Assembly (NCBI RefSeq): GCF_004348335.1
Contig: NZ_SMJW01000019.1
Location: 1-53,745 of the forward strand
Direction of reading: 5' to 3'
Source: Actinomadura bangladeshensis
GTDB taxonomy: Bacteria; Actinomycetota; Actinomycetes; Streptosporangiales; Streptosporangiaceae
DNA length: 53,745 bases
Part shown: in pieces, positions 18,829 to 28,414 of the stretch
Numbering within the stretch: position 1 is the stretch's first letter
How the letters are laid out: every line of letters starts with the position of its first letter
Position numbers and translations under genes: made by a program
The notes under the pieces: model-generated
The model's input: the letters and a program-made list of their open reading frames with translations, nothing else
Databases searched by the model: none
Told to the model about the DNA's origin: nothing

Positions 18829-18922
18829 GTTGCCGCTGCACGGCATGGCAGAGAATTGAGGCCGCAACCTCTGCGTCCGCACTGATATCGCCGCCGGCAT
18901 GGTGCGGCTGGTGCCGCCCTGG

Positions 18923-19801
18923 TCAGGCGGGAAGGGCGTAGCGGCCGTCGTCCAAGGGGTCGACGAGACCGTCGGCGATGAGGGCGTCGAGGGCGCGTTC
19001 GCGCTGGACGGCGTCCGACCAGACGACATCGAGGGTCGGCTTTTCGACCGGTCCTTCAGCGTCCCGCAGAACGGCGAGGATGCGGCCACGGCACTGGCGG
19101 TCGGTGCCCGCGTACGTCTGGCCCCGGCGCGGCGGCCCGTCGTAGGCGGGGCGTCCGGCGAGTTGCCAGGCGCATGTGCCGAGCACCGGGCAGTCGACGC
19201 AGCGGGGCGTGCGGGCGGTGCAGACCAGCGCGCCCAGCTCCATCACGGCGACGGCCCAGCGCGCGGCCGTCGGCGGATCGACCGGCAGGAGGCTCTCCGC
19301 GAGCGCCACCTCCGCCTTCGTCTGCGATTTCGGCGGGTACTCGACACCGGACATCAGCCGGGCCAGGACTCGCCGGACGTTCGTGTCGAGCACCGCATGC
19401 CGCTGCCGGAACGCGAAACTGGCCACGGCCGCGGCCGTGTAGGAGCCGATGCCGGGCAGCGCCAGCAGTTCCCCATGCGACGACGGGACCTCGCCGCCGT
19501 GCCGTTCGGTGATCGCGCGGGCGCTCTCGTGCAGCCGCAGCGCCCGCCGCGGGTAGCCGAGCCGCCCCCACGCCCGGACGGCCTCGCCGGACGGTTCGGC
19601 GGCCAGTGCGGCGGGAGTCGGCCAGCGCGTCATCCAGGCGTCCCAGACGGGCAGGACGCGGGAGACGGGCGTCTGCTGGAGCATGATCTCGCTGACGAGG
19701 ACGCCCCACGGCGTCGCGTCCGGCGCCCGCCACGGGAGATCCCGGGCGTTGGCCTCGTACCAGTCGAGGATCGGAGCGGTGTAGACGGAGTTCAGGTTCA
19801 T
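18923..19801 (-). CDS. mutY: A/G-specific adenine DNA glycosylase
   Basis: A 292-residue base-excision enzyme that removes adenine mispaired with 8-oxoguanine. SEIMLQQTPVSRVLPVWDAW carries the catalytic Glu; LALPGIGSYTAAAVASFAF is the helix-hairpin-helix, followed by AVLDTNVRRVL with the catalytic Asp. The 4Fe-4S ligands are CTARTPRCVDCPVLGTC (C-x6-C-x2-C-x5-C). The C terminus is short compared with E. coli MutY, as usual in actinobacteria. I start it at the ATG at 19801; the frame runs further upstream but without homology. It sits in the conserved clpC-mutY-disA-radA neighbourhood. Confidence 0.94.
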   Translation of the reverse strand: MNLNSVYTAPILDWYEANARDLPWRAPDATPWGVLVSEIMLQQTPVSRVLPVWDAWMTRWPTPAALAAEPSGEAVRAWGRLGYPRRALRLHESARAITERHGGEVPSSHGELLALPGIGSYTAAAVASFAFRQRHAVLDTNVRRVLARLMSGVEYPPKSQTKAEVALAESLLPVDPPTAARWAVAVMELGALVCTARTPRCVDCPVLGTCAWQLAGRPAYDGPPRRGQTYAGTDRQCRGRILAVLRDAEGPVEKPTLDVVWSDAVQRERALDALIADGLVDPLDDGRYALPA

Positions 19802-19870
19802 GGCGCGCCGCCATTGTGGCACGCGGCGGGTCGTCCCCAGTTCCCGGTCCGCTGACTGCATACTGACCGT

Positions 19871-20485
19871 ATGTGGCCGAATACTGGACGTGACTCCGGC
19901 GGTTCTGGGGTGGACCAGTACTGGCGGCGCCGCGCGCTGGCCCTGGCCGGCGCGCTCGGTGCCGTCGGCCTGCTGGCCTGGGCGTGCACCGGGACGGGCG
20001 AGGGCGAGCCGGTCCGGAACGCGAAGGCGGCCGAGAGCGCGAGCCCGCCGCCCCCGCCCACCGCGATGCCGACCGTCACGGTCACCACCACGACCACGCC
20101 CGAGCCGGAGCCGGCGGACGACGGCGGCCCCTGCGACGCCAAGGACCTCGTCGTCAACATGTCGGCCGCCGACACCACCTACACCGGTTCCGAGCGGCCG
20201 GAGTTCCGGGTCACGGTCGTCAACACGGGCAAGGGCAAGTGCACGTTCGACACGGGTTCGCTGGACGTCCGGATCACCTCGGGTTCCGACCGCATCTGGT
20301 CGTCCGACGAATGCCGTCACGGCAACGCCCCGAAGGAGACGCTCCGACGTGGCATCCCGTACGTCGACACCGTCACCTGGGACCGCACCAGAGGCTGCAA
20401 GGGCAAGACCAGGGCCCGCCCCGGCACCTACGTGGCCGACCTGAAGGGCATGAAGACGAAGGAACACATCTTCCGCCTCCGCTAA
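19871..20485 (+). CDS. Exported or membrane-anchored protein, unknown function
   Basis: A 204-residue protein with a short cytoplasmic head, one hydrophobic segment (RALALAGALGAVGLLAWACT, about residues 21-40), then a Pro/Thr-rich linker (SPPPPPTAMPTVTVTTTTTP) and a C-terminal domain of about 110 residues with four Cys that looks like a beta-sandwich (FRVTVVNTGKGKCTFDTGSL). LLAWAC could be a lipobox, making it a lipoprotein, though the head is long. A CATACT -10-like box ends 7 nt before the ATG, suggesting a leaderless transcript. I do not recognise the domain. Confidence 0.75.
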   Translation: MWPNTGRDSGGSGVDQYWRRRALALAGALGAVGLLAWACTGTGEGEPVRNAKAAESASPPPPPTAMPTVTVTTTTTPEPEPADDGGPCDAKDLVVNMSAADTTYTGSERPEFRVTVVNTGKGKCTFDTGSLDVRITSGSDRIWSSDECRHGNAPKETLRRGIPYVDTVTWDRTRGCKGKTRARPGTYVADLKGMKTKEHIFRLR

Positions 20486-20514
20486 TGGGAGCCACCGGGT
20501 CGGCCACAAACCGC

Positions 20515-20626
20515 GCTGATCCTGAGCCGTGCTGATCCTGAGCCGTGCTGATCCTGAGCCGTGCTGATCCTGAGCCGTGCTGGCCCCGAGCCGTGTCGAT
20601 CCCGAGCCGTGCTGGTCCCGAGCCGT
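20515..20626 (+). repeat. Seven 16-bp tandem repeats (minisatellite)
   Basis: Units of GCTGATCCTGAGCCGT run head to tail. Four copies are perfect (20515-20578), and three diverged copies follow (20579-20626, GCTGGCCCCGAGCCGT type). They sit between the convergent 19871-20485 gene and disA, just beyond the disA stop. There is no spacer structure, so it is not CRISPR. It is a likely slippage-prone locus. Confidence 0.95.
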
Positions 20627-20641
20627 GCGGTGGGCCGGGGG

Positions 20642-21724
20642 TCAGACGTAGCGTTCGAGGATCGAGGATTCGGCCAGGCGGGAGAGGCCCTCGCGGACGC
20701 TGCGGGCTCGGGATTCGCCGACGCCGCCCACCGCTTGCAGGTCGTCGATGCTGGCGGCGAGGAGTTTCTGCAGGCCGCCGAAGTGTTCGACGAGGCGCTC
20801 GACCACCATGCCGGGCAGCCGGGGGACCTTCGCGAGCAGGCGGAAGCCCTTCGGGCTGACGGGCAGGTCGAGGGCGTCGGGCCCGGCGAAGCCCATCACC
20901 TCGGCGACCGTGGACAGGTCGAGGAGCTCGTTGGCGGAGAGCGTGTCGAGGGACGACAGGATGGCGGCGACGCCGCGGGCGCGGGTGTCGTCGGACGGGT
21001 AGTCGCGGACGATCAGCTCACGGTCGGCGTCGACGCCGGAGACCAGCTCGTCGAGTTGGAGGGAGAGCAGGCGGCCGTCGGTCCCGAGTTCGACGACGTA
21101 GCCCTCGATCTCGTCGGCGATGCGCCGCACCATTTCGAGGCGCTGGACGACGGCGCTGACGTCGCGGACGGTGACGAGGTCCTCGATCTCGAGGGCCGAG
21201 AGCGTGCCGGACACCTCGTCCAGGCGGAGTTTGTAGCGTTCGAGCGTCGCCAGGGCCTGGTTCGCCTTGGACAGGATGGCCGCCGAGTCCTCGAGGACGT
21301 AGCGGATGCCGTCCAGGTAGAGCGCGATGATGTGCATCGACTGGCTGACCGAGATGACCGGCAGGCCGGTCTGGCGGGCGACGCGTTCCGCGGTGCGGTG
21401 GCGCGTCCCCGACTCCTCGGTGGGGATGGTCGAGTCGGGCACGAGGTGGACGGCCGCGCGGACGATGCGGGTGTGGCTGTCGTCGAGGACGATCGCGCCG
21501 TCCATCTTGGCGAGTTCGCGCAGCCGGGTCGCGGAGAACTCGACATCGAGCTCGAAGCCGCCCGTGCAGAGTTCCTCGACTGGTTTGTCGTAGCCGAGGA
21601 CGATCAGGCCGCCGGTGTGGCCCCGCAGGATCCGTTCGAGTCCGTCGCGGATCTGGGTGCCCGGGGCAACCGCGGCCAATGTGGCGCGGCGTCGTTCGTC
21701 ATGACCCTTGTCGTGTGATGGCAC
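20642..21724 (-). CDS. disA: Diadenylate cyclase / DNA integrity scanning protein
   Basis: A 360-residue enzyme that makes c-di-AMP from two ATP while scanning DNA for branched structures. The N-terminal DAC domain shows DGA (75-77, [10 protein letters not shown]) and RHR (108-110, [12 protein letters not shown]), the two nucleotide motifs. A helical spine follows, and a C-terminal helix-hairpin-helix ([20 protein letters not shown]) binds DNA. The start is taken at GTG 21724; the frame continues upstream through radA on the opposite reading, which is spurious. radA lies just upstream on the same strand. A possible c-di-AMP riboswitch sits at 7726-7812. Confidence 0.95.
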   Translation of the reverse strand: MPSHDKGHDERRRATLAAVAPGTQIRDGLERILRGHTGGLIVLGYDKPVEELCTGGFELDVEFSATRLRELAKMDGAIVLDDSHTRIVRAAVHLVPDSTIPTEESGTRHRTAERVARQTGLPVISVSQSMHIIALYLDGIRYVLEDSAAILSKANQALATLERYKLRLDEVSGTLSALEIEDLVTVRDVSAVVQRLEMVRRIADEIEGYVVELGTDGRLLSLQLDELVSGVDADRELIVRDYPSDDTRARGVAAILSSLDTLSANELLDLSTVAEVMGFAGPDALDLPVSPKGFRLLAKVPRLPGMVVERLVEHFGGLQKLLAASIDDLQAVGGVGESRARSVREGLSRLAESSILERYV

Positions 21725-21837
21725 CTGACCCCCGGAGGTCGCTGGACGGCGCCAGTTTACCGAGGAGGGCCGCGCCCTGGTTCCTCCCCAGGTCGCAAGC
21801 GTCGGTTGTGTGGAGTAATACTCTGGCGTGACCCGTG

Positions 21838-23259
21838 TCAGTGCGCCGTAAACGCGACCTGGAGGGCCTGCTGCAGGCTGTCGACCTCCATCACCTTCAT
21901 GCCTTCGTAGCTGGTGAGCTGCGGGTCGGCGCGCTTGAGCGGTGATCCGTCGGCGAGTTCGAGGGAGCCGCGCGGGACGACGGCGTACTTGAAGCCGAGC
22001 CGGGTCGCCTCGGCGAGCCGCCGCTGGACGCCGGGCACGATGCGGACCTCCCCGGCGAGACCGACCTCGCCGAGCGCGATCAGGCTGTTGGACAGCGCCT
22101 GCTCGACCGTGGAGCCGGCGACGGCGAGGGCCAGCGCCAGGTCGACGGACGTTTCGCTGAGCCGCACGCCGCCGACGGTCGAGACGTACACGTCCTGCTC
22201 GTGCATGGAGATCTTGCAGCGCTGCGCGAGGACGGCGAGGACCATCGCGACCCGGGACGTGTCGAGCCCGGACGTCGCCCGCCGCGGCGCCGGCAGATGC
22301 GACTTCGCGACGAGCGACTGCACCTCCGCGACCAGGGGCCGCCGCCCTTCCAGCGTGACCGTCACGCACGTCCCCGGGACGGGCTCCTCGCGGCGGGTGA
22401 GGAACAGGCCGCTCGGGTCGGGCAGCCCGACGATGCCGACCTCGGACAGGTCGAAGCAGCCCAGTTCGTCGGTCGGCCCGTAGCGGTTCTTCACCGCGCG
22501 GATCATGCGGAGCCGGGAGTGCCGGTCGCCCTCGAAGTACAGGACGACGTCGACCAGGTGCTCCAGGAGCCGCGGCCCGGCGATCGCGCCCTCCTTGGTG
22601 ACGTGGCCGACGAGCACGACGGTGATGCCGCGCTCCTTCGCGACCCTGATCAGGTTGGCGGCGACCTCGCGGATCTGCGTGACGCCGCCGGGCGCGCCGT
22701 CCACCTCGGACGTTCCGATCGTCTGGATGGAGTCGACGACGAGCAGCGACGGCTCCACGGAGTCGATATGCCCCAGAACCGCCGAGAGTTCGGTCTCGGC
22801 GGCCAGGTACAGGTGGTCGGTGATCGCCCCGACCCGGTCGGCGCGCAGCCGCACCTGCTCGGCCGACTCCTCGCCCGTCACATAGAGGACGTTCTTCGCG
22901 CCGCCTTCGGACGGGGTCGAGGCGAGCGCGGCGACCTCCAGCAGCAGCGTCGACTTCCCGATGCCCGGCTCGCCCGCCAGCAGCAGGACGGCGCCGGGCA
23001 CGATGCCGCCGCCGAGCACCCGGTCGAGCTCGTCCAGGCCCGTGGGCCGCGTCTGCGCGGACCGGACGTCCACCTGCCCGATCGGCCGCGCCGGCGCGCT
23101 GACCGGCCCGGCCGACACGACCCGCGCCGGCGTGGCGGACGCCGCCTCGGTGACGGTCCCCCAGGTCTGGCACTCGCCGCAGCGCCCCACCCATTTGGAG
23201 GTCTGCCAGCCGCACTCCGAGCACCGATAGGCGGCCTTCGCCGTCTTAGCCTTCGCCAT
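21838..23259 (-). CDS. radA: DNA repair protein RadA
   Basis: A 473-residue RecA-like branch-migration helicase. An N-terminal zinc finger (C13, C16, C27, C30) precedes an ATPase core with Walker [10 protein letters not shown] (96-104), the KNRYG motif ([13 protein letters not shown]) that distinguishes RadA from RecA, and a Lon-protease-like C-terminal domain ([20 protein letters not shown]). The ATG at 23259, giving [16 protein letters not shown], is preferred over one 8 codons upstream. disA lies 113 bp downstream; the radA-disA pair is conserved in Firmicutes and actinobacteria, where RadA modulates DisA. Confidence 0.96.
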   Translation of the reverse strand: MAKAKTAKAAYRCSECGWQTSKWVGRCGECQTWGTVTEAASATPARVVSAGPVSAPARPIGQVDVRSAQTRPTGLDELDRVLGGGIVPGAVLLLAGEPGIGKSTLLLEVAALASTPSEGGAKNVLYVTGEESAEQVRLRADRVGAITDHLYLAAETELSAVLGHIDSVEPSLLVVDSIQTIGTSEVDGAPGGVTQIREVAANLIRVAKERGITVVLVGHVTKEGAIAGPRLLEHLVDVVLYFEGDRHSRLRMIRAVKNRYGPTDELGCFDLSEVGIVGLPDPSGLFLTRREEPVPGTCVTVTLEGRRPLVAEVQSLVAKSHLPAPRRATSGLDTSRVAMVLAVLAQRCKISMHEQDVYVSTVGGVRLSETSVDLALALAVAGSTVEQALSNSLIALGEVGLAGEVRIVPGVQRRLAEATRLGFKYAVVPRGSLELADGSPLKRADPQLTSYEGMKVMEVDSLQQALQVAFTAH

Positions 23260-23289
23260 GCGCGGCAGCCTAGAGCCCCGCACCGACAG

Positions 23290-24348
23290 TCAGATGTCCT
23301 TGCGGGCGCGTTCGATCAGGTCGCCGAGGTGGTCGGAGACCGTGCCGGGGCGTTCGAGCATGGCCATGTGGCCGGCGGTCGGGATGACCTCCAGGCGGCC
23401 GGACGGCACGCAGGAGGCGATCTTGAGGCTGTGCTCGACCGGGGTGAGGAGGTCGTTCTCGGCGCCGAGGACGAGGGTGTCGGCGGCGGCGAGGGAGGCG
23501 CAGTCGCTGATGACGCCGGTCGTGATCATCGAGCGGAAGTAGTCGACGAACGCGTCCATGCGGGTGTCGGTCATCATCTGCTCGGCGAAGGCGACGGCGG
23601 CGGGGCTGGCGTCGGGGCCGAAGGCGACGAGGTCCTCGATGAGGGCGGCGGCGTCGCGGCCGAGGTGGCGGACCCGCTCGACGGCGCCGGAGCCGGCGCC
23701 GAGCGCGGCGAGCGCGCGGGGCAGGACGCGGTGGGTGGTGCGCGCGAGCAGGGCGGGCATGCCGAGGGTGACCTCGCCGAGGCCGCCGGACGAGGTGCAC
23801 AGCAGCCCGGTCGCGAGGATCTTGCGGCCGACCAGGTCGGGGTTCTCGTCGCAGTACCGCATGATCGTCATGCCGCCCATGGAGTGGCCGACGAGGACGA
23901 CGGGCGTGTCGGCGGGGACGGTCGCCTCGATGACGGCGCCGAGGTCGGCGGCGAGGCGGGGGACGGCGTAGCCGTCGCGGGCGCCGCCGTCGGAGCGGCC
24001 GTGGCCGCGCTGGTCCCAGAAGACGAGCCGGCCGAGGCCGCGCAGGGCCTTGCGCTGGAAGTGCCAGGAGTCCTGGGTGAGCGTCCAGCCGTGCGAGAAC
24101 ACGACGGCGAGGTCGGTGCGGTCCTCGCCGTCGATCTCGGCGTACAGGCGGGTGCCGTCGTCGGCGCGGACGGGGACGGGACGGCCGCGCAGCGACCCGA
24201 AAGGCTCGCCGGCGAACGGGTCGGGCCGCAGCTGGAGGCGGCGCACGGCGCGGCGCTGGGCGACGAGCCCGGCTCCGGCGCCGGCCGCGCCGACGGCGGT
24301 GGCGGCGAGAACGCCGCCGAACGCTCTTCCAGCAGTGACACGGCCCAT
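23290..24348 (-). CDS. Alpha/beta hydrolase
   Basis: A 352-residue protein with a hydrophobic N terminus (GGVLAATAVGAAGAGAGLVA), probably a signal anchor, then an alpha/beta hydrolase domain: VVFSHGWTLTQDSW (oxyanion loop), WDQRGHGRSD, the nucleophile elbow VGHSMGGMTI, the acid in LVLGAENDLLTP and the His in TAGHMAML. The catalytic triad is complete. The closest themes are esterase, lipase or epoxide hydrolase-like enzymes; substrate is unknown. It lies 30 bp downstream of the radA start side on the same strand. Confidence 0.9.
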   Translation of the reverse strand: MGRVTAGRAFGGVLAATAVGAAGAGAGLVAQRRAVRRLQLRPDPFAGEPFGSLRGRPVPVRADDGTRLYAEIDGEDRTDLAVVFSHGWTLTQDSWHFQRKALRGLGRLVFWDQRGHGRSDGGARDGYAVPRLAADLGAVIEATVPADTPVVLVGHSMGGMTIMRYCDENPDLVGRKILATGLLCTSSGGLGEVTLGMPALLARTTHRVLPRALAALGAGSGAVERVRHLGRDAAALIEDLVAFGPDASPAAVAFAEQMMTDTRMDAFVDYFRSMITTGVISDCASLAAADTLVLGAENDLLTPVEHSLKIASCVPSGRLEVIPTAGHMAMLERPGTVSDHLGDLIERARKDI

Positions 24349-24384
24349 GGCGGTACCTCCCGTGTGACCCGACCAGTCAGTAAC

Positions 24385-25083
24385 TCAGGGGCAACGCCAC
24401 CACAAATTGACGGCATAGTCCACCTCCAGGCCGGTGTGCTCGCGCAGGCAGGCGTCCGCGAGACCGGGCGGGAACTCGATGTGCAGAACGGCGGCGAGGT
24501 CGTCGCGGCTCTCGAACGACCACCGGATCGTCAGGGGGTCGCGGGAGAAGCCGCGCCGCGTCCAGAACCGCTCGACGGCCCCGGGGTCGTATGTCGGCAG
24601 GCTGCGCCGGAACCAGCGGCCGAACGTGGAGCGGGTCGCGTCGTTGTCGATGATGAAGATCGCCCCGCCGCGCCGGACGACCCGCTCCAGCTCGCGCAGG
24701 CCCGGTTCGCAGCCGGGCCCGAAGAAGTAGGCCCACCGGGCGTGGACGACGTCGACCGAGGCGTCCGGCAGCGGCAGCGCCTGGGCGGCGCCGACACGGA
24801 CGGTGACGTTGGGCAGGTCCCGGGTGCGGCGCGCGGCGGCCGAGGCGAGGCCCGCGTGCGGCTCGACGCCGATCACCCGGCCGGCGTCGGCGGCGAAGAA
24901 CGGCAGGTGGAAGCCGGTGCCGCAGCCGACGTCCAGGACGTCGGAGCCCGTCCACGGGCGGATGGCGCGCATCGCGGCGGCCAGCACCCCGTCGGGGTCG
25001 ACGGCGCGGTTCTCCAGCTCGTAGACCTGCGGGGAGTTCCAGATGTTGGGGCTCGGCACGGCGCCCGGCGCGATATCGGCCAC
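24385..25083 (-). CDS. Class I SAM-dependent methyltransferase
   Basis: A 232-residue Methyltransf_11-type protein. SDVLDVGCGTGFHLPFFAAD is the glycine-rich SAM-binding motif I, GRVIGVEPHAG is motif II, and DASVDVVHARWAYFFG is motif III. The start is set at GTG 25083 because a TACGCT -10-like box ends 8 nt before it, suggesting a leaderless mRNA; an ATG 12 codons further up is the alternative. It is divergent from the isomerase gene at 25225. Substrate is unknown. Confidence 0.87.
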   Translation of the reverse strand: MADIAPGAVPSPNIWNSPQVYELENRAVDPDGVLAAAMRAIRPWTGSDVLDVGCGTGFHLPFFAADAGRVIGVEPHAGLASAAARRTRDLPNVTVRVGAAQALPLPDASVDVVHARWAYFFGPGCEPGLRELERVVRRGGAIFIIDNDATRSTFGRWFRRSLPTYDPGAVERFWTRRGFSRDPLTIRWSFESRDDLAAVLHIEFPPGLADACLREHTGLEVDYAVNLWWRCP

Positions 25084-25224
25084 GGCGACCGAGCGTAGTC
25101 GGCTCCGGGGGCAGAGCAATCAGGATCACGCCGGGCGGTTGTTTCATCACGGCCGCCGCCGCATAGGCTTTACCGTGCGAACCTTGATGACCATCGTCGA
25201 GCGATCATTCCTGGCGAGGAAGCC

Positions 25225-26109
25225 TTGACCCCGCAGCACAACGGCGTCAGTACACCGGCTCTCCGTGTACCGGACGCGCCGATCACGCTCTCCACCGCGT
25301 CGGTCTACCCGGAGAAGGTACCGAGCGCGTTCGAGATCGCCGCGCTGCTGGGCTACGACGGCATCGAGGTCATGGTCTCCACGGACGCCTCCTCGCAGGA
25401 CCTGAACGTCCTGCGCCGGCTGTCCGACTACCACCAGGTGCCGATCAAGTCGATCCACGCGCCCTGCCTGCTGCTCACCCAGCGGGTGTGGGGACGCGAG
25501 CCCTGGGGCAAGCTCATCCGCTCCAAGGACGTCGCGGAGGAACTGGGCGCGGAGGTCATCGTCGTCCACCCGCCGTTCCGCTGGCAGCGCGACTACGCGA
25601 AGGAGTTCGTCGAGGGCCTCGCCCGCATGCAGGACGAGACCGACGTCCTGTTCGCGGTGGAGAACATGTTCCCGCTCAAGGCGCGCGGTGCCGAGGCGGG
25701 CATGTACCTCCCCGACTGGAACCCGGTCGACCAGGACTACCCGTACGTCACCCTCGACCTGTCCCACACGGCCGTCTCCGGGTCCGACCCCATCGACATG
25801 GCGGGCAGCCTGGGCGACCGCCTGCGGCACATCCACCTCGCCGACGGCGTGGGCATCACGAACAAGGACGAGCACCTCGTCCCCGGCCGGGGCAACCAGC
25901 CGTGCGGGACGATGCTGGAGAACCTCGCCGAGGGCGGCTTCCGGGGGCACATCGTCCTGGAGGTGAACACGCGGCGCGCGTCCAGCCGCGTCGAGCGGAT
26001 GGAGGACCTCGCCGAGGCCCTGGCGTTCGCCCGCCTGCACCTGGCCGCCGCCGACCACACCTGGGAGGTCACGCCGGCCGGGGAGGTCACCCGCCGGGGC
26101 GTCCGGTGA
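25225..26109 (+). CDS. Sugar phosphate isomerase/epimerase-like TIM barrel
   Basis: A 294-residue protein of the AP-endonuclease-2/xylose isomerase-like barrel. [20 protein letters not shown] opens the barrel; [43 protein letters not shown] and HIVLEVNTR carry the His, Glu and Asp metal ligands at strand ends. From memory it matches M. tuberculosis Rv0498, which also lies near proC. The start is TTG at 25225 with GAGGA 4 nt before it. The stop overlaps the start of the TetR gene (GTGA), so the pair is co-translated. The substrate is not known. Confidence 0.85.
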   Translation: MTPQHNGVSTPALRVPDAPITLSTASVYPEKVPSAFEIAALLGYDGIEVMVSTDASSQDLNVLRRLSDYHQVPIKSIHAPCLLLTQRVWGREPWGKLIRSKDVAEELGAEVIVVHPPFRWQRDYAKEFVEGLARMQDETDVLFAVENMFPLKARGAEAGMYLPDWNPVDQDYPYVTLDLSHTAVSGSDPIDMAGSLGDRLRHIHLADGVGITNKDEHLVPGRGNQPCGTMLENLAEGGFRGHIVLEVNTRRASSRVERMEDLAEALAFARLHLAAADHTWEVTPAGEVTRRGVR

Positions 26110-26690
26110 CCGACGCCGCTGCGCCCAGGGGCCGCCGGCCCGGCCCGACCGAGACCCGCGAGAAGATCCTCACCGAGGCGCGCGGCCTGTTCGCCGAGAA
26201 GGGCTACGACGGCGCCTCGCTGCGCGCCATCGCCCGCGCCGCCGGGGTCGACCCCGCCCTCGTCCACCACTTCTTCGGCAACAAGGAGGGCGTGTTCATC
26301 GAGGCGATGCGCTTCCCGGTGGACCCGTCCGTTCTGGTGCCGCGCATCATGGCGTCCCCCCGCGAGCGCCGAGGCGAGGCGATCGTCCGGGCGTTCCTGG
26401 ACGTGTGGGCGGACGAGGACCGCCGCGCGCCGATGCTCGCGATGCTGCGTTCGGCGATGACGAACGAGCGGGCGGCGGCGCTGCTGCGCGAGTTCGTCAC
26501 GGTCGCCCTGTTCGGCCGCGCCAAGCAGGCGACCGAGGCGCCGCCGCTCGGCATCCAGGCGGCCGCCGGGCAGATGATCGGCCTGATGATCCTGCGCCAC
26601 GTGCTGCGCATCGAGCCGATGGCCTCCGCGTCGGAGGAGGAGCTGGTCGAGCTGGTGGCCCCGACGATCCAGCGCTACCTGACCTCCTGA
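26106..26690 (+). CDS. TetR-family transcriptional regulator
   Basis: A 194-residue repressor. Residues about 14-62 are the TetR helix-turn-helix ([20 protein letters not shown], then [20 protein letters not shown], then [10 protein letters not shown]). The helical C-terminal ligand domain resembles the group with [22 protein letters not shown]. The GTG at 26106 overlaps the stop of the isomerase gene. The ABC exporter genes follow 123 bp later behind their own promoter; TetR proteins next to ABC-2 exporters often control them, a plausible but unproven link here. Confidence 0.92.
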   Translation: MTDAAAPRGRRPGPTETREKILTEARGLFAEKGYDGASLRAIARAAGVDPALVHHFFGNKEGVFIEAMRFPVDPSVLVPRIMASPRERRGEAIVRAFLDVWADEDRRAPMLAMLRSAMTNERAAALLREFVTVALFGRAKQATEAPPLGIQAAAGQMIGLMILRHVLRIEPMASASEEELVELVAPTIQRYLTS

Positions 26691-26778
26691 CCCGCCCGGC
26701 CGGACCCGCCCCGGCCGGACCCGCACAGCACGCCCTCTTCCGGCCGCCGCCCGTCCCCGGCTTTCGCATGCGAACCCC

Positions 26779-26807
26779 TTGACCGGGCCCTCGTGTCCGC
26801 ATAAATT
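26779..26807 (+). promoter_or_regulatory. Promoter of the ABC exporter, leaderless
   Basis: TTGACC (26779-26784) and TAAATT (26802-26807) are 17 nt apart, and the ATG at 26814 lies 7 nt after the -10. Transcription is therefore expected to start at the A of the start codon. This is one of the clearest leaderless promoters in the window. Confidence 0.65.
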
Positions 26808-26813
26808 CAACAC

Positions 26814-27563
26814 ATGATGAGTTCTAGTCCGGCGAGCGGAGCCGAGCCGGCCGTGAGCGTCCGCGACCTGCGGGTCGTGCGCGGCGGCCGGGAGGTCCTG
26901 CACGGGCTCACCTTCGGCGTCCCGCGCGGCTCCATCGTGGGCCTGCTCGGCCCGAGCGGCTGCGGGAAGACCACGCTGATCAGGGCGCTCGTCGGCGTCC
27001 AGATCGTGAAGAGCGGCACGGTGACCGTGCTCGGCGCGCCCGCCGGGTCCGCCGGGCTGCGGCACCGCGTCGGGTACGCGACGCAGTCGCCGGCGGTGTA
27101 CGCCGACCTGACCGTCGCCGAGAACCTGCGCTACTTCGCGTCCGTGCTGCGGGCGCCGCGCTCGGACGTCGACCGCGTCATCGACGAGGTCGGGCTCGGC
27201 GCGAGCCGCGACCAGACCGCGGCGACGCTGTCCGGCGGGCAGCTCAGCCGCACCAACCTGGCCGTCGCGCTGCTCGGCGCGCCCGAGCTGATCGTCCTGG
27301 ACGAGCCGACCGTCGGCCTCGATCCGGTGCTGCGGCAGGAGCTGTGGGAGCTGTTCCGCGAACTGGCCGACCGCGGCGCCACCCTCATCGTGTCGAGCCA
27401 CGTCATGGACGAGGCCGGCCGCACCGACCGCCTCCTGCTGATGCGCGAGGGCGTCGTCCTCGCCGACGGGACCCCGGACGGGCTGCGCGCCCGCACCGGC
27501 GCGCCCGATCTCGAAGGGGCGTTCCTGCATCTGATCACCGAGACGTCCGGGAGCCCGGCATGA
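26814..27563 (+). CDS. ABC transporter ATP-binding protein
   Basis: A 249-residue ABC ATPase of the ABC-2 drug/antibiotic exporter type. Walker A is GPSGCGKTT, the Q-loop is in GYATQSPAVY, the signature is LSGGQ, Walker B is LIVLDEPTVGLDP, and the H-loop is in LIVSSHVMDEA. The start at 26814 is supported by the leaderless promoter just upstream. Its stop overlaps the ATG of the permease gene, so the two subunits are co-translated. The exported compound is unknown; the TetR gene upstream may provide induction. Confidence 0.93.
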   Translation: MMSSSPASGAEPAVSVRDLRVVRGGREVLHGLTFGVPRGSIVGLLGPSGCGKTTLIRALVGVQIVKSGTVTVLGAPAGSAGLRHRVGYATQSPAVYADLTVAENLRYFASVLRAPRSDVDRVIDEVGLGASRDQTAATLSGGQLSRTNLAVALLGAPELIVLDEPTVGLDPVLRQELWELFRELADRGATLIVSSHVMDEAGRTDRLLLMREGVVLADGTPDGLRARTGAPDLEGAFLHLITETSGSPA

Positions 27564-28294
27564 GCGCCGCCGTCACCTTCGCCACGATGCGGCGCATCCT
27601 CGCGCAGCTCAAGCACGACCACCGGACGCTCGCGCTGCTGATCGGCGTGCCGGCGCTGCTGATGGTCCTGCTGCGCTACGTGTTCGACCAGCCGATGATG
27701 TTCGACCGCATCGGGCCGATGCTGCTCGGCCTGTTCCCCTTCACCGTCATGTTCGTCGTGGCGAGCGTCGCGACCCTGCGCGAGCGGACGAGCGGCACCC
27801 TCGAACGGCTGATGACCATGCCGCTCGGCAAGCTCGACCTGCTGCTCGGCTACGCGCTCGCGTTCGGGCTGATCGCGCTGGTGCAGGTCGGCGTCGTGCT
27901 GGTGATCTCGCTGACCTGGCTCGGCCTGGACCTGAACGGCTCGCTGGCGTCGCTGGTCCTCGTGTCCCTGCTGGACGCGCTGCTCGGCATGTCGCTCGGC
28001 CTGTTCGCCAGCGCCTTCGCGCGGACCGAGTTCCAGGCCGTCCAGTTCATGCCCGCGTTCGTCCTGCCGCAGACGCTGCTGTGCGGGCTGGTCATCCCGC
28101 GCGACGACATGGCGTCCTGGCTGACCGCGGTCTCGGACGTCCTGCCCCTGTCGTACGCGGTCGAGGGCATGCAGGAGATCAGCGCCCGCCCCGACTTCAC
28201 CGGCACCCTGACCCTGGACGTGGCCGTCATCGCGGCGTTCACGGTCGTGGCGCTCGTCCTCGGCGCCGTGACCCTCCGCCGCCGCACTGTGTGA
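27560..28294 (+). CDS. ABC-2 type transporter permease
   Basis: A 244-residue integral membrane protein of the ABC-2 family with about six hydrophobic segments, for example LALLIGVPALLMVLLRYVF, MLLGLFPFTVMFVVASVATL, LVQVGVVLVISLTWLGLDL and VAVIAAFTVVALVLGAVTL. LRERTSGTLERLMTMP is the conserved coupling-helix segment. The ATG at 27560 overlaps the ATPase stop. It forms the membrane half of the exporter. Confidence 0.92.
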   Translation: MSAAVTFATMRRILAQLKHDHRTLALLIGVPALLMVLLRYVFDQPMMFDRIGPMLLGLFPFTVMFVVASVATLRERTSGTLERLMTMPLGKLDLLLGYALAFGLIALVQVGVVLVISLTWLGLDLNGSLASLVLVSLLDALLGMSLGLFASAFARTEFQAVQFMPAFVLPQTLLCGLVIPRDDMASWLTAVSDVLPLSYAVEGMQEISARPDFTGTLTLDVAVIAAFTVVALVLGAVTLRRRTV

Positions 28295-28414
28295 CCCCGG
28301 GGGACGACGCTTGAAGAGCGGTCTGGTTTACCTGTGCCGGGGTGTTCCGTGTTAATCGGACAGGTGGGGTGAAGTGGGCTATCCCGGGGCGATCCTGCTG
28401 GTAGCTTCTGCGCC

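Noticed and set aside
20515..20626. CRISPR array
   Set aside because: Units are contiguous 16-mers without unique spacers and no cas genes are present; it is a simple tandem repeat.
21725..23224. Upstream extension of the disA frame through radA
   Set aside because: The extension is Arg/Gly/Ala-rich out-of-frame radA; the DisA family begins near GTG 21724.
22201..25098. 965-codon plus-strand open frame antisense to radA and its neighbours
   Set aside because: It is antisense to three well-supported genes and has no recognisable domain.
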